This document shows, one piece after another, positions 25,754 to 33,601 of a stretch of DNA of 64,000 nucleotides (the stretch's first letter is position 1; each line of letters opens with the position of its first letter). The notes below the pieces were generated by a model, which was given only the letters and a program-made list of their open reading frames with translations, was not told where the DNA came from and ran no database searches. Position numbers and translations under genes: made by a program. Location: positions 496,001-560,000 of the forward strand of contig NZ_JAGTJJ010000001.1 of the NCBI RefSeq assembly GCF_028435365.1, written 5' to 3'. The stretch is from Polyangium jinanense (GTDB lineage: Bacteria > Myxococcota > Polyangia > Polyangiales > Polyangiaceae).

Positions 25754-26340
25754 ACCGCTCGCCATTCACGGCCCCCGGCGACGCGGAAGCGTCTGTCCGA
25801 CTGCTACGTTCTTTTCGCACCCCTCGCGTCTCGAACGAAACCCTCGAAGCCCGCGGGGGTCGCTTTGGGTGCGTCCTTCGCTCGTGGGGGGCGAGGGTTC
25901 GGCCGAACCGATCATAACGATCACGTCATCGCCGCCGGCGCGTCATCGTGTGCACGCGCCGCATCATCGAGATCTCCGGGAAGACGCGCGTGGTTGCTCG
26001 CGTTTTGCGCGTGTCTGCCGGCCTTCGAGGCGAGCCGTTCGCCTCGGGAGGGGAGCGTGCGCGCATGCATCAACATGTAACACATCTTACATCAACTAGC
26101 TCCTATGACAAACGTGTCTCGGGGCTGGTAACTGCAATAAAACCGTATTTTCCAGTGCCCAGGTTCGTCGGAACAGTGCATAGTAGGGTCGTGCTCGCCC
26201 AAAAGCATAACAGGGTGGACGTGGGGCCTGCGCCCGCCCGACGACAAACCAGGTTCCAGGCTCAGCAATCAACCACTTACTTGATCCGGCACGAGGAGGG
26301 CCGGCGGGGTCGTCCGTGAGGACGTCCCGAAAGAAACGCC
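25754..26340. other. Gene-free, partly AT-rich region upstream of an XRE regulator
   Basis: The 587 bases hold no convincing gene. The stretch 26070-26215 is unusually A/T-rich for this chromosome (CTGCAATAAAACCGTATTTT, GTGCATAGTAGGG) and contains an inverted repeat that may be an operator. This is the likely promoter region of the downstream regulator. Confidence 0.5.
26075..26092. promoter_or_regulatory. Candidate operator: ATGTAA-N6-TTACAT inverted repeat
   Basis: Perfect 6-base arms separated by 6 bases, in the AT-rich part of the region before the XRE regulator. Size and symmetry fit a dimeric helix-turn-helix protein site. That it is bound by the downstream regulator is inference. Confidence 0.4.
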
Positions 26341-26679
26341 ATGCCGCGACGAACCGTACCGGATCCTTTTGCAACGCAGGTGGGTGGCCGCATCCGTGAG
26401 CTTCGTCTGGAACGAGGCATGTCCCTGGCCGAGCTCGCGGACGCGAGCGAGCTGTCAAAAGGACACCTTTCCAGCGTCGAACACGGGCTCGCTGCCATCA
26501 CGATCCAGACGATCTCCCGGCTCGCCCGGGGGCTCTCGCTGCCGCCGCTCTACTTGCTGACCTTCCCCGCGGAGGACGAGCGCGCGCACGCCGCGGAGCT
26601 CGTTCGCAAGCTGCCTACCGATCAGGTCCGCAAGCTCCGCCGGCAGCTCCAGGTGCAGCTCGGTCTGCGTAAACGCTGA
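26341..26679 (+). CDS. XRE-family transcriptional regulator
   Basis: 112 residues. A Cro/C1-type helix-turn-helix fills residues about 13-68: QVGGRIRELRLERGMSLAEL, then ADASELSKGHLSSVEHGLAA and TIQTISRLARGLSLPPLYLL. The C-terminus is a charged helix (LVRKLPTDQVRKLRRQLQVQ) without a cupin or other sensor. It is a single-gene unit: a long AT-rich leader upstream, and a strong terminator 30 bases downstream. Targets unknown; autoregulation through the inverted repeat at 26075-26092 is possible. Confidence 0.85.
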   Translation: MPRRTVPDPFATQVGGRIRELRLERGMSLAELADASELSKGHLSSVEHGLAAITIQTISRLARGLSLPPLYLLTFPAEDERAHAAELVRKLPTDQVRKLRRQLQVQLGLRKR

Positions 26680-26709
26680 TCCCGACGCACGTATCTCGAC
26701 CGATCCCGA

Positions 26710-26746
26710 AATCGGGGCCGCCCTGAAAGGTGGCCCCGATTTTTTT
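26710..26746 (+). terminator. Rho-independent terminator of the XRE regulator gene
   Basis: AATCGGGGCC (26710-26719) pairs perfectly with GGCCCCGATT (26732-26741), followed by a T-run to 26746. It overlaps the stop codon of the convergent radical SAM gene at 26745-26747. Confidence 0.85.
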
Positions 26747-29579
26747 AGGTCGACCGCGACGAACGCATCTCGATCGGCGTGACACACGTTTCCCCGAAGC
26801 GCTCGACGTCCACGTGCCGAACGCCGAAGCACGCCGATTTCACGGCACAACGGTCGCACGCGGGGACCTTCCGGCGAAACTCGACCGGCCCGGGGATGGG
26901 TTTGCCCGAGATGAACCGTTCGTCGGCGTCGAAAGCGCAGAGCGGCGGGCCGCACGGCCCATCGAGCCCGCGCACCACGATCCCCAGGACAAACGCGCGA
27001 TCGAGCGCTTTGCGGAGCGCTGTGCGCAGGCGCTCGGGATCCGGCACGATCGTCCGGACGAGCGCACGATCGAACGGCATCGTCGGGTACGAGATCATGA
27101 GGTGCAGGAGCTTCGGATGGCGGCCGAACGTGTCGTGGATGAAATCGGGCAGCGCGCCGAGCTCATCGATGCCCTCGGCCGTGGTCACGGCGTTCAGCAC
27201 GATCGGGATGCCCGCGTCGAGCAGCGCATGGATGCCCCGCACGGTACGCTCGTGCGTGCCGGGCGCTCGCGTGATGGCGTCCGACACCTTCGCGTCTCCG
27301 CTATGGAGCGAGACAAACGCTTGCGTGACGCCCGCGTTCGCAAGGCGCGTGGCATACCCTGGCTTGCTCGCCTGGATGGCGTTCGTCTCGAGCGTCACCC
27401 CGGTAAAACCGAGCGCGCGCGCCCGCTCCACATAACGAATGAGCTCCGGGTCGAGCATGGGCTCGCCGCCCGAGACGATGAGCGAACGCGCGCCGGCCGT
27501 CCATAGGTCCTCGATCCATCGAACGACCTGCTCGGGCCCGTAGCGCCCCCAATCGCGGCCCTGCCAGCACATGCCGCAGTCCTGGTTGCAACCGAAGCCC
27601 GTCCGCACGATACCTTCGAGCGGCTCGACGCCGGCGACGATCTGGCGGAAGAAGCCAAGCGGCACGCCGACGGGCAGCCGCGTGAGCTCCTTTGCGATCG
27701 CCGAAGCGCGCTCCCATCGCTCTTTCGTCGTCGCCACGACGAGCCGCGCTGCCATCGCCTCGAACGCCTTCGACCATCGCGCGGCCTCGGGTACGCTCGG
27801 ACAAACCTCCACCGTGGCAATGCCAGCGGCCTTGTCCCAGCCGAGCCTGAGGCGCGCGACGGGATCACGTTTGCCGAGCACGAGCTCCACGTGATGTTTG
27901 TCCGCATTCACGTCGAGCAGCGCGAGCCCGAACGCGGGCAGGTCCACGGGCAGCGACGGCGCGTTCACGAGCACCCGCGCGAGCGCGCGTTTCTTCTCGG
28001 CCGCCTCGTTCTCGACGCTCGGCGGATCCCGAAAGACGACACCGTTCGTCCCGGCCACGTCGCGCCCGCGCGCGTGGCCCTTCGCGGCCATGGCGCGCTC
28101 GATGTCGTCGACCGAAAGGAGCGCCGGATCGGCCGCGGACGAGACGAGCGCGAGCAGCGTCTCGAAGAGCGTGAGCTCGTCGCGCCCCCCACTTCGGCGG
28201 ATCGAAGCGGCGGCGAGGTCGGCGACGCGGTGCACATGTTTGTCCTGGAACCGCCACGGCCGCGCGGGCAGATACCCATAACGCGCGCTCGCGTCGTCCT
28301 CGGGGCTGTCGTACGTGTCGGCGAGCAGGCCGTCGCGCTCGGCGAGCCAGTAGAGCGCGGTGTCGGGATAAAGCCGCACGCGCGAGAGGAGCAGGTGGCC
28401 GCGGAGCTCGTGCATGCCGGTTCGCCTCATGCACGCGAGGTTTGTCCGGAGGTCGTCCATCGTGGTCCACGGTGTGAACAGGATGAAGCCGAAGGCCGCG
28501 TGCGAGAGGTCCATCGCGGGCGTGTATTCGGTGTTCCAGCGGCGGAGCGCTTCGAGGAAGCGGAGGAGCGTCTCCTGCGTCGCGCCTTTGTTGAAACGAT
28601 CGAGCTCGGGCTGGGAGAAGTTCTCCACGCCGACGAGGAAAGGCGCGAGGCGGATCGACGAGCGCCGCGCGGACGCGAGCGCGCGCGTGAAGCGGGCCGT
28701 GTTCTGGAGCCACCAGTCGGCGCGGGACTCGATGAGCAGCGTGAAGGGCCCGAGCTTTTCGGCCTCGGCCGCCTCGACGAGCTCGGTGAGGTAATAAAAC
28801 GGGTTCTGGTCGCGCAGGACGAGCGCCTGGATCTCCGGCGCGTTCGCCCGCAGATACCGGAGCTGGACGAGGGCCCAGGCGAGCGCCTCGTCGCGCGACT
28901 TGTGCTCGTAATGGTTGCCCGTGGTGCAGAACGCGCAACCGCGGCCCGCGCCTTCGGGGATCGTCGTGCCCGCATAAAGCGGGTTTTCCCGCGCGTCGGC
29001 CTGGTACGGGCAGCCCGTGTTGCCCGTGATCGGAAACGACGGGAACCGCGGGCGCGCGTCCTCGGTCGCGTACACGGGTCGGAGCAGCGGCGCATAACGC
29101 GGCAGCTCGCTGGGCGCCGAGCGGCCCGCGAGCGCGGAGAGGAGCGCGACCACGGCCTTCGGTTCTGCCGGACAAACGTGGTTCGCCGGCGCGTCCGAGA
29201 GGTCGTGCTCGCCGACGAGGCGGACGAACGTGGCGTCGGGCAATTCGCGGGCGAGCCGCGTGACGATCGCCGCGCTCCAGAGCCGCTCGTAAAGGATCGT
29301 CGGATAGGGGCGAAGCGCGCGGACGAGCGCGTCCCAGGCGGCGCTCGGTTCCGTCTCCGCGCCGCGCGGCAGGTGCGCCACGACGAGGTCGCCCGAAAGC
29401 CCCGCGGCGCGCATGGCGCCCGCGATGTGGTGCAGGCCCACGTCATCGAGGAACGACCGATCGCGGTGGCTGTGCAGGCTGAGGATGGCCGCCGGGAGCG
29501 CGCCTTCGCCGCGCGCATCTTGGGCAGACAAGGAAAGGGGCGGCACACCCGCCTCGCGAACGAGCGGCAAGGATCGCAT
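26745..29579 (-). CDS. Double radical SAM protein
   Basis: 944 residues with two radical SAM halves. The N-terminal part (about 1-180) resembles the Rossmann region of B12-dependent family members (DDVGLHHIAGAMRAAGLSGD). The first cluster site has unusual spacing: Cys 190 in GNTGCPYQADARE, then Cys 215 and Cys 218 in GRGCAFCTTGNHYE, a CX24CX2C pattern, followed by a barrel (ELDRFNKGATQETLLRFLEA). The second site is canonical, GFGCNQDCGMCWQGRDW with Cys 664, 668 and 671, followed by SLIVSGGEPMLDPELIRYVE. The end has extra cysteines (ACDRCAVKSACFGVRH) that could bind an auxiliary cluster. Substrate unknown. It is divergent from the GYPPCC protein by 30 bases. Confidence 0.8.
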   Translation of the reverse strand: MRSLPLVREAGVPPLSLSAQDARGEGALPAAILSLHSHRDRSFLDDVGLHHIAGAMRAAGLSGDLVVAHLPRGAETEPSAAWDALVRALRPYPTILYERLWSAAIVTRLARELPDATFVRLVGEHDLSDAPANHVCPAEPKAVVALLSALAGRSAPSELPRYAPLLRPVYATEDARPRFPSFPITGNTGCPYQADARENPLYAGTTIPEGAGRGCAFCTTGNHYEHKSRDEALAWALVQLRYLRANAPEIQALVLRDQNPFYYLTELVEAAEAEKLGPFTLLIESRADWWLQNTARFTRALASARRSSIRLAPFLVGVENFSQPELDRFNKGATQETLLRFLEALRRWNTEYTPAMDLSHAAFGFILFTPWTTMDDLRTNLACMRRTGMHELRGHLLLSRVRLYPDTALYWLAERDGLLADTYDSPEDDASARYGYLPARPWRFQDKHVHRVADLAAASIRRSGGRDELTLFETLLALVSSAADPALLSVDDIERAMAAKGHARGRDVAGTNGVVFRDPPSVENEAAEKKRALARVLVNAPSLPVDLPAFGLALLDVNADKHHVELVLGKRDPVARLRLGWDKAAGIATVEVCPSVPEAARWSKAFEAMAARLVVATTKERWERASAIAKELTRLPVGVPLGFFRQIVAGVEPLEGIVRTGFGCNQDCGMCWQGRDWGRYGPEQVVRWIEDLWTAGARSLIVSGGEPMLDPELIRYVERARALGFTGVTLETNAIQASKPGYATRLANAGVTQAFVSLHSGDAKVSDAITRAPGTHERTVRGIHALLDAGIPIVLNAVTTAEGIDELGALPDFIHDTFGRHPKLLHLMISYPTMPFDRALVRTIVPDPERLRTALRKALDRAFVLGIVVRGLDGPCGPPLCAFDADERFISGKPIPGPVEFRRKVPACDRCAVKSACFGVRHVDVERFGETCVTPIEMRSSRST

Positions 29580-29609
29580 CGGGGCCCGGAAGCCCGTAGG
29601 CTACACCGG

Positions 29610-30959
29610 GTGCGGCAGCCCGTCATCCTCCTCGGCAAAGGCGAAGTCTCGCTCGCGGCGGCGGACGGGGATGTGCTCGTCGAGCCCGAAGGCTCGGGCC
29701 TCGAAGCCATCGAGGCGCTCCTCGCCCGGAGCCCACGCGCGGCCGTCGTGACCTCGGGCGGCGACGAAGGTTTTTTTCGCGCGAGCTTGTGCCTCGAGCG
29801 GGGCGTGAAAGCCGTGGTCCTGCGCCGCGGCGCGTTCGTGGAAGCGTACGAAAAAGAGCTCGCCGCGCGGGCGCGGAGCTTCGGGCGCGAGCTCTTCGTG
29901 CACGACGACACGCGCGGATACGAGCGCGTGCGCGCGGCGAGCGAGCGTGTTCAGGTGGGCGCGCCCGAGGTCACTGCGTGGGAAGCGGCCGTGCGTGCGA
30001 CGACGGGGAAAAGCAGGCAGGCGGCGACGATCGGGCTCGACGTCGATGCCGCCTGGGAAGAAGCCGCCGAGGCCGCGGAGCCGCTGCCGATGGACGCGCC
30101 CGTGCCGGGTTTGTCCGAGAACCTGGAGGAGGTCGCGTTCACGAACGGGGACAAACCCGTGCTTTATCTGGTCGTCCCCGCTCGCTCGCTCGATGCCGTG
30201 CGCGCGCGGCACCCGGGCGCGGCGATGGCCCTCGCGCGCGCGGAGGCTTTGCCACTCGCGGTCGAGGGCGCGACGGGCCGGCGCATCGAAGGCGCCTCCG
30301 GCGAGGCGACCGTGCATGTGTTTTTCTCGACGGACCCGGATCTTGCCGCGCGCGCGGCTTCGCTCTGGGAGCAGGGTTCGTCCCGGAACGCGGCCGCGAT
30401 CGGCGAGCTGCTCGGGTATCCGCCCTGCTGCACGGCCGCGTTCGTGGCGCTCGCCGATCGCCGGAACAACGCGGCGCTCGTGTACGTCACGGCCGCGCGC
30501 ACCCGCGCGCTCGGCGCGTCCTTTCATCCGCTGCTCGACGTGGCCGTGCGGCGCGTCGTCCCCTTCACCCCGTGCTCGTTCGGCTGCGAGCGCGCCGCTT
30601 CCGTGGCCGCGCGTGTCGTCGCATCACTCCCGCGCGACCAGTCCGAGCCGCTCACCCGCGCGCTCGCGCGGCCCGTGCTTTACCTCGACGAGGCACGCGC
30701 CGTCGCACTCGAAGGCGCCCAGATCGACGGCGCCGCGATCACCTTCGAATCCGCGCGTTTCCTCCCCGCCCCGGCCTCGCTCGATCCCGAAGGCGAGCTT
30801 TTCGCACGGAAACTTTTCGGGGCGCTTTTCGAGGGCGGCGGCGCGCTCGTGTGCACGGACGACGCCTTCGAGGTGCGCGGCGCCTCGTTTAACCGTCGCC
30901 TCGGACGAACCACGCCGCGGCTCGGCGTGCTCTTGCCGTTTGGTGGTTCGTCCGGGTAA
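29610..30959 (+). CDS. GYPPCC-motif (DUF483-like) protein
   Basis: 449 residues from a GTG at 29610 (VRQPVILLGKGEVSLAAADG); the open frame upstream is antisense to the radical SAM gene. The motif IGELLGYPPCCTAAFVALAD (Cys 273 and 274) is the hallmark I associate with the uncharacterised DUF483 family, and two more cysteines follow in FTPCSFGCERAASVAARV. The first 100 residues look like a Rossmann-type domain (SPRAAVVTSGGDEGFFRASL). No signal peptide. It lies head to head with one radical SAM gene and tail to tail with another, each with nearly no gap, which suggests the three work together. The paired cysteines could bind a metal or receive a group made by the radical SAM enzymes; this is inference. 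Confidence 0.7.
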   Translation: MRQPVILLGKGEVSLAAADGDVLVEPEGSGLEAIEALLARSPRAAVVTSGGDEGFFRASLCLERGVKAVVLRRGAFVEAYEKELAARARSFGRELFVHDDTRGYERVRAASERVQVGAPEVTAWEAAVRATTGKSRQAATIGLDVDAAWEEAAEAAEPLPMDAPVPGLSENLEEVAFTNGDKPVLYLVVPARSLDAVRARHPGAAMALARAEALPLAVEGATGRRIEGASGEATVHVFFSTDPDLAARAASLWEQGSSRNAAAIGELLGYPPCCTAAFVALADRRNNAALVYVTAARTRALGASFHPLLDVAVRRVVPFTPCSFGCERAASVAARVVASLPRDQSEPLTRALARPVLYLDEARAVALEGAQIDGAAITFESARFLPAPASLDPEGELFARKLFGALFEGGGALVCTDDAFEVRGASFNRRLGRTTPRLGVLLPFGGSSG

Positions 30960-30962
30960 CCC

Positions 30963-33590
30963 TCAGCCGAGATATCCCGAGCCGCCGGGCATTGCGTCCA
31001 CGCGCCCGCGCTGGCCGCCGGGGGGAATTGCCGCTTGATTGCGTCGCCCCACCGGCCGCGGCGGGATTTCGAGCAGATACTTCGTCACGGTCTCCTTGTC
31101 GTAGCGCCGTGACATCCAGAAAAGATCGTACTCGTTGATCTTGTCGAGCGTGCGGATGCCGAGGTCGCCCATGCGGGCGAGGATTCGATTGCGCGACGCA
31201 TCGATCACGTCGCGTTTGTCCTCCCATTTCAACCCACCGATCTCGTCGTACGCGAGCGTCACCTGCCCCGTCTTCAATCGGTCGAAGCCTGGGCGGAGCA
31301 CGATGCCGGCCGCCTCGGGGTCGACGCCCATGCCGGGGAACAGGTAAAACCCCTGGAAGCAGCCGACGATGTCGATCTCCTCGGCGAGCGTCTCCACGAG
31401 CCGCACCGTCGCGTCGACGTCCTCCTCGGTTTCGTGGAAATAACCGGAGATGAAATTGACGCGGTTGATGATGCCGGCCTTGTGGGTGTTCTGCAGCGTC
31501 TCGATGATGTCCCGCGAGAGCAGGCCCTTCTTCATCAATTCGAGGATCTTGTCGCTGCCGCTCTCGGCGCCGTAATTGAGCAGGAGGCAGCCGGATTCAC
31601 GCATGAGCGCGGCGAGCTCGGCGGAGATGTCGGTGGGGCGGCAGGAGTCGGTCCATTGCAGGCCGGCCTTCGAATCGACGAGCCGCCGGCAAAGGCGTTC
31701 GAGCAGGCGCGGGCTCACGTTGACGAGGTTGTTCAGGAACATGAAGTCCCGGACGCCGTAGCGCTCGGAGAGCTGGATGAGCTCGTCCGCGGTCTTCTCG
31801 GGCGACTGGACGTCGAGCCATTCCTTCGCGCTGCAGAACTCGCATTTCGCGGTGCAGCCCTTCACGAATCCATAAGGGAGATACGCGAAGGGTTCGATGG
31901 GCTCGCCATGGTAGAGGCCGTCCCGCGCAAGGGCGGCGAGGAGGCGCTCGGTGGGTTTGCCGCGGTACAGCTCGAACGGGACGTCGTCGAAGTCGGGACG
32001 CGGCATGGCGTTGAGGTGCGAGCGGACGAGCTTGTTTTTCGTGACGCTCTCGCCCTCGCGGGACCAGACGCCTGGAATGTCGGCCGCGCGGCGATCCCGG
32101 TACGCTTCGAGGTGCAGGAGGCCGAGGAGCGGGATCTCGCCGTCGCCGTCGACCACGTAATCGAAGGTCTTTTCGGTGCCGAGCGCGCGATCACCGTTTA
32201 CCTGATCCCGCTCGCCGCCGAGGACCGTGGGAAAACCCGTCCGCTCCTTGACGAGGCGCGCGAGACACGCCGCGATGTTCATCTGGAAATGGCCGAAGTA
32301 ATCGACGATGGAAAACCCGACCAGCGCGCGGCGGCCGGCCTCGGCGGCGCGCACGAGCTCCGGGCCGAAGGAATTCCACAGGTGCTCGGCCGCCGCCGCG
32401 ACCGCGGGGCTCTCGGCGCCCGCGAGCCAGCCGTCGACCGCGGTATCGTCTACGAAACAATCGAGCCGATCGTCGGCGTGCGTGATTTGCAGGTCGTGGA
32501 TGTGCGTGGAAAAACCGTGGCCGCGGGTGAACGCCGCGAGCCGCGCGGCCGCGAGCGAGGGCAATTCCAGCTCGTCGTAGCTGTTGCGATAACGCGGGAC
32601 GTGCACGAGGACCATTTCGAGCGGCCTTTTCGTCGCGCGTGTCGCATATCGTTCGAGGCTCGCCCGCGCGATGGCGACGGACGCGGCGGCACCGGCAAGC
32701 GAGGCCGGCGAGGGCGCGTCTGCAATACGAGGCGCCGAAAGGGCGTGGCGCGTCGCGACCTCGAAGGGGCTCGGGACGACGTCGAGCCGCACGGGGCCGT
32801 CCCGGAGGAGCGCCTTTCGTGTGAGCGATGCGCCCTGCTTGCTCCAGCGACAAACCAATGTCCCGCGCCGCATGACAGCCTCGACTTCGAGCGGGCCCTC
32901 GCCCTGCATCTCCTCGTCGAGGTCGACCTCGACGACGACGTCGCCGATACGCGCGTGGCAAACGAGCCGATCCGCACCCGCGAGCGCGACGACCTCGGTG
33001 ACTTCGAGCCCACGCGCCGCGCCCGGGACGACCGCGTCCGCGAGCGCGAACGGGCCCGCGGCAAGGCGGGCGATCCGCGCCGCAGCATCCGCCGGAAGCT
33101 CGAACGGGATGCGCGCGCCCGCGACGAACGGCGTGCGCGTGGAGGCCGCGCGCCGCACGCGGCGGCCCGCCGGCGAGCGCACGGACAAACCCACGAGCGC
33201 GCCCATCGATTCACGCCGCGCCTCCTCGACGAGCGCGAGGAACATCGGTTCGAGGACGAGCGCGCCCGCGTCGATCACGTCGGGAGAAGCCGTGTCCCGA
33301 AGCGCCTCGGCGAGCGCCGCGGGGACGACGATCCGCACGCCGGGCGCCCCCACGACGAGCGCACGCGCGGCCTCTTCCGATACGTCGTCGCCAAGCACGA
33401 GGCAGCCGCCATCGCCCGCGAGCTTGGCCGCGAGATCGGGCGCGCGCCTCTGCGCTTCGGCCGCGGTCGTGGGCACGATGCGCGCGCCGCGCGCGAGGCG
33501 CGAGAGGGGCGAGACGACGCGCGGCGCCGATTCCGGTTTCCCAGCGACGGCGACGAGGAGAGCTTGCCGCTTGCCGTGCGCGTCCGTCAT
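30963..33590 (-). CDS. B12-binding-type radical SAM protein
   Basis: 875 residues from ATG 33590. An N-terminal segment of about 180 residues (QALLVAVAGKPESAPRVVSP, VRIVVPAALAEALRDTASPD) has no named family. A cobalamin-binding-like domain follows (ELELPSLAAARLAAFTRGHG, RRALVGFSIVDYFGHFQMNI, TVLGGERDQVNGDRALG). The radical SAM core has PYGFVKGCTAKCEFCSAKEW with Cys 579, 583 and 586, then FMFLNNLVNVSPRLLERLCR. The order B12 domain then radical SAM is that of class B methyltransferases and related enzymes. Substrate unknown. It is 11 bases downstream of a kinase gene on the same strand and converges with the GYPPCC gene (3-base gap). Confidence 0.85.
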   Translation of the reverse strand: MTDAHGKRQALLVAVAGKPESAPRVVSPLSRLARGARIVPTTAAEAQRRAPDLAAKLAGDGGCLVLGDDVSEEAARALVVGAPGVRIVVPAALAEALRDTASPDVIDAGALVLEPMFLALVEEARRESMGALVGLSVRSPAGRRVRRAASTRTPFVAGARIPFELPADAAARIARLAAGPFALADAVVPGAARGLEVTEVVALAGADRLVCHARIGDVVVEVDLDEEMQGEGPLEVEAVMRRGTLVCRWSKQGASLTRKALLRDGPVRLDVVPSPFEVATRHALSAPRIADAPSPASLAGAAASVAIARASLERYATRATKRPLEMVLVHVPRYRNSYDELELPSLAAARLAAFTRGHGFSTHIHDLQITHADDRLDCFVDDTAVDGWLAGAESPAVAAAAEHLWNSFGPELVRAAEAGRRALVGFSIVDYFGHFQMNIAACLARLVKERTGFPTVLGGERDQVNGDRALGTEKTFDYVVDGDGEIPLLGLLHLEAYRDRRAADIPGVWSREGESVTKNKLVRSHLNAMPRPDFDDVPFELYRGKPTERLLAALARDGLYHGEPIEPFAYLPYGFVKGCTAKCEFCSAKEWLDVQSPEKTADELIQLSERYGVRDFMFLNNLVNVSPRLLERLCRRLVDSKAGLQWTDSCRPTDISAELAALMRESGCLLLNYGAESGSDKILELMKKGLLSRDIIETLQNTHKAGIINRVNFISGYFHETEEDVDATVRLVETLAEEIDIVGCFQGFYLFPGMGVDPEAAGIVLRPGFDRLKTGQVTLAYDEIGGLKWEDKRDVIDASRNRILARMGDLGIRTLDKINEYDLFWMSRRYDKETVTKYLLEIPPRPVGRRNQAAIPPGGQRGRVDAMPGGSGYLG

Positions 33591-33601
33591 CCCGATCGAT
33601 G

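Noticed and set aside
25948..26319. 123-codon open frame in the AT-rich gap
   Set aside because: Third codon positions are not G/C-biased and no motif is present; it is treated as regulatory DNA.
27891..29609. Upstream extension of the GYPPCC protein frame
   Set aside because: Antisense to the double radical SAM gene; the family-like sequence begins at the GTG at 29610.
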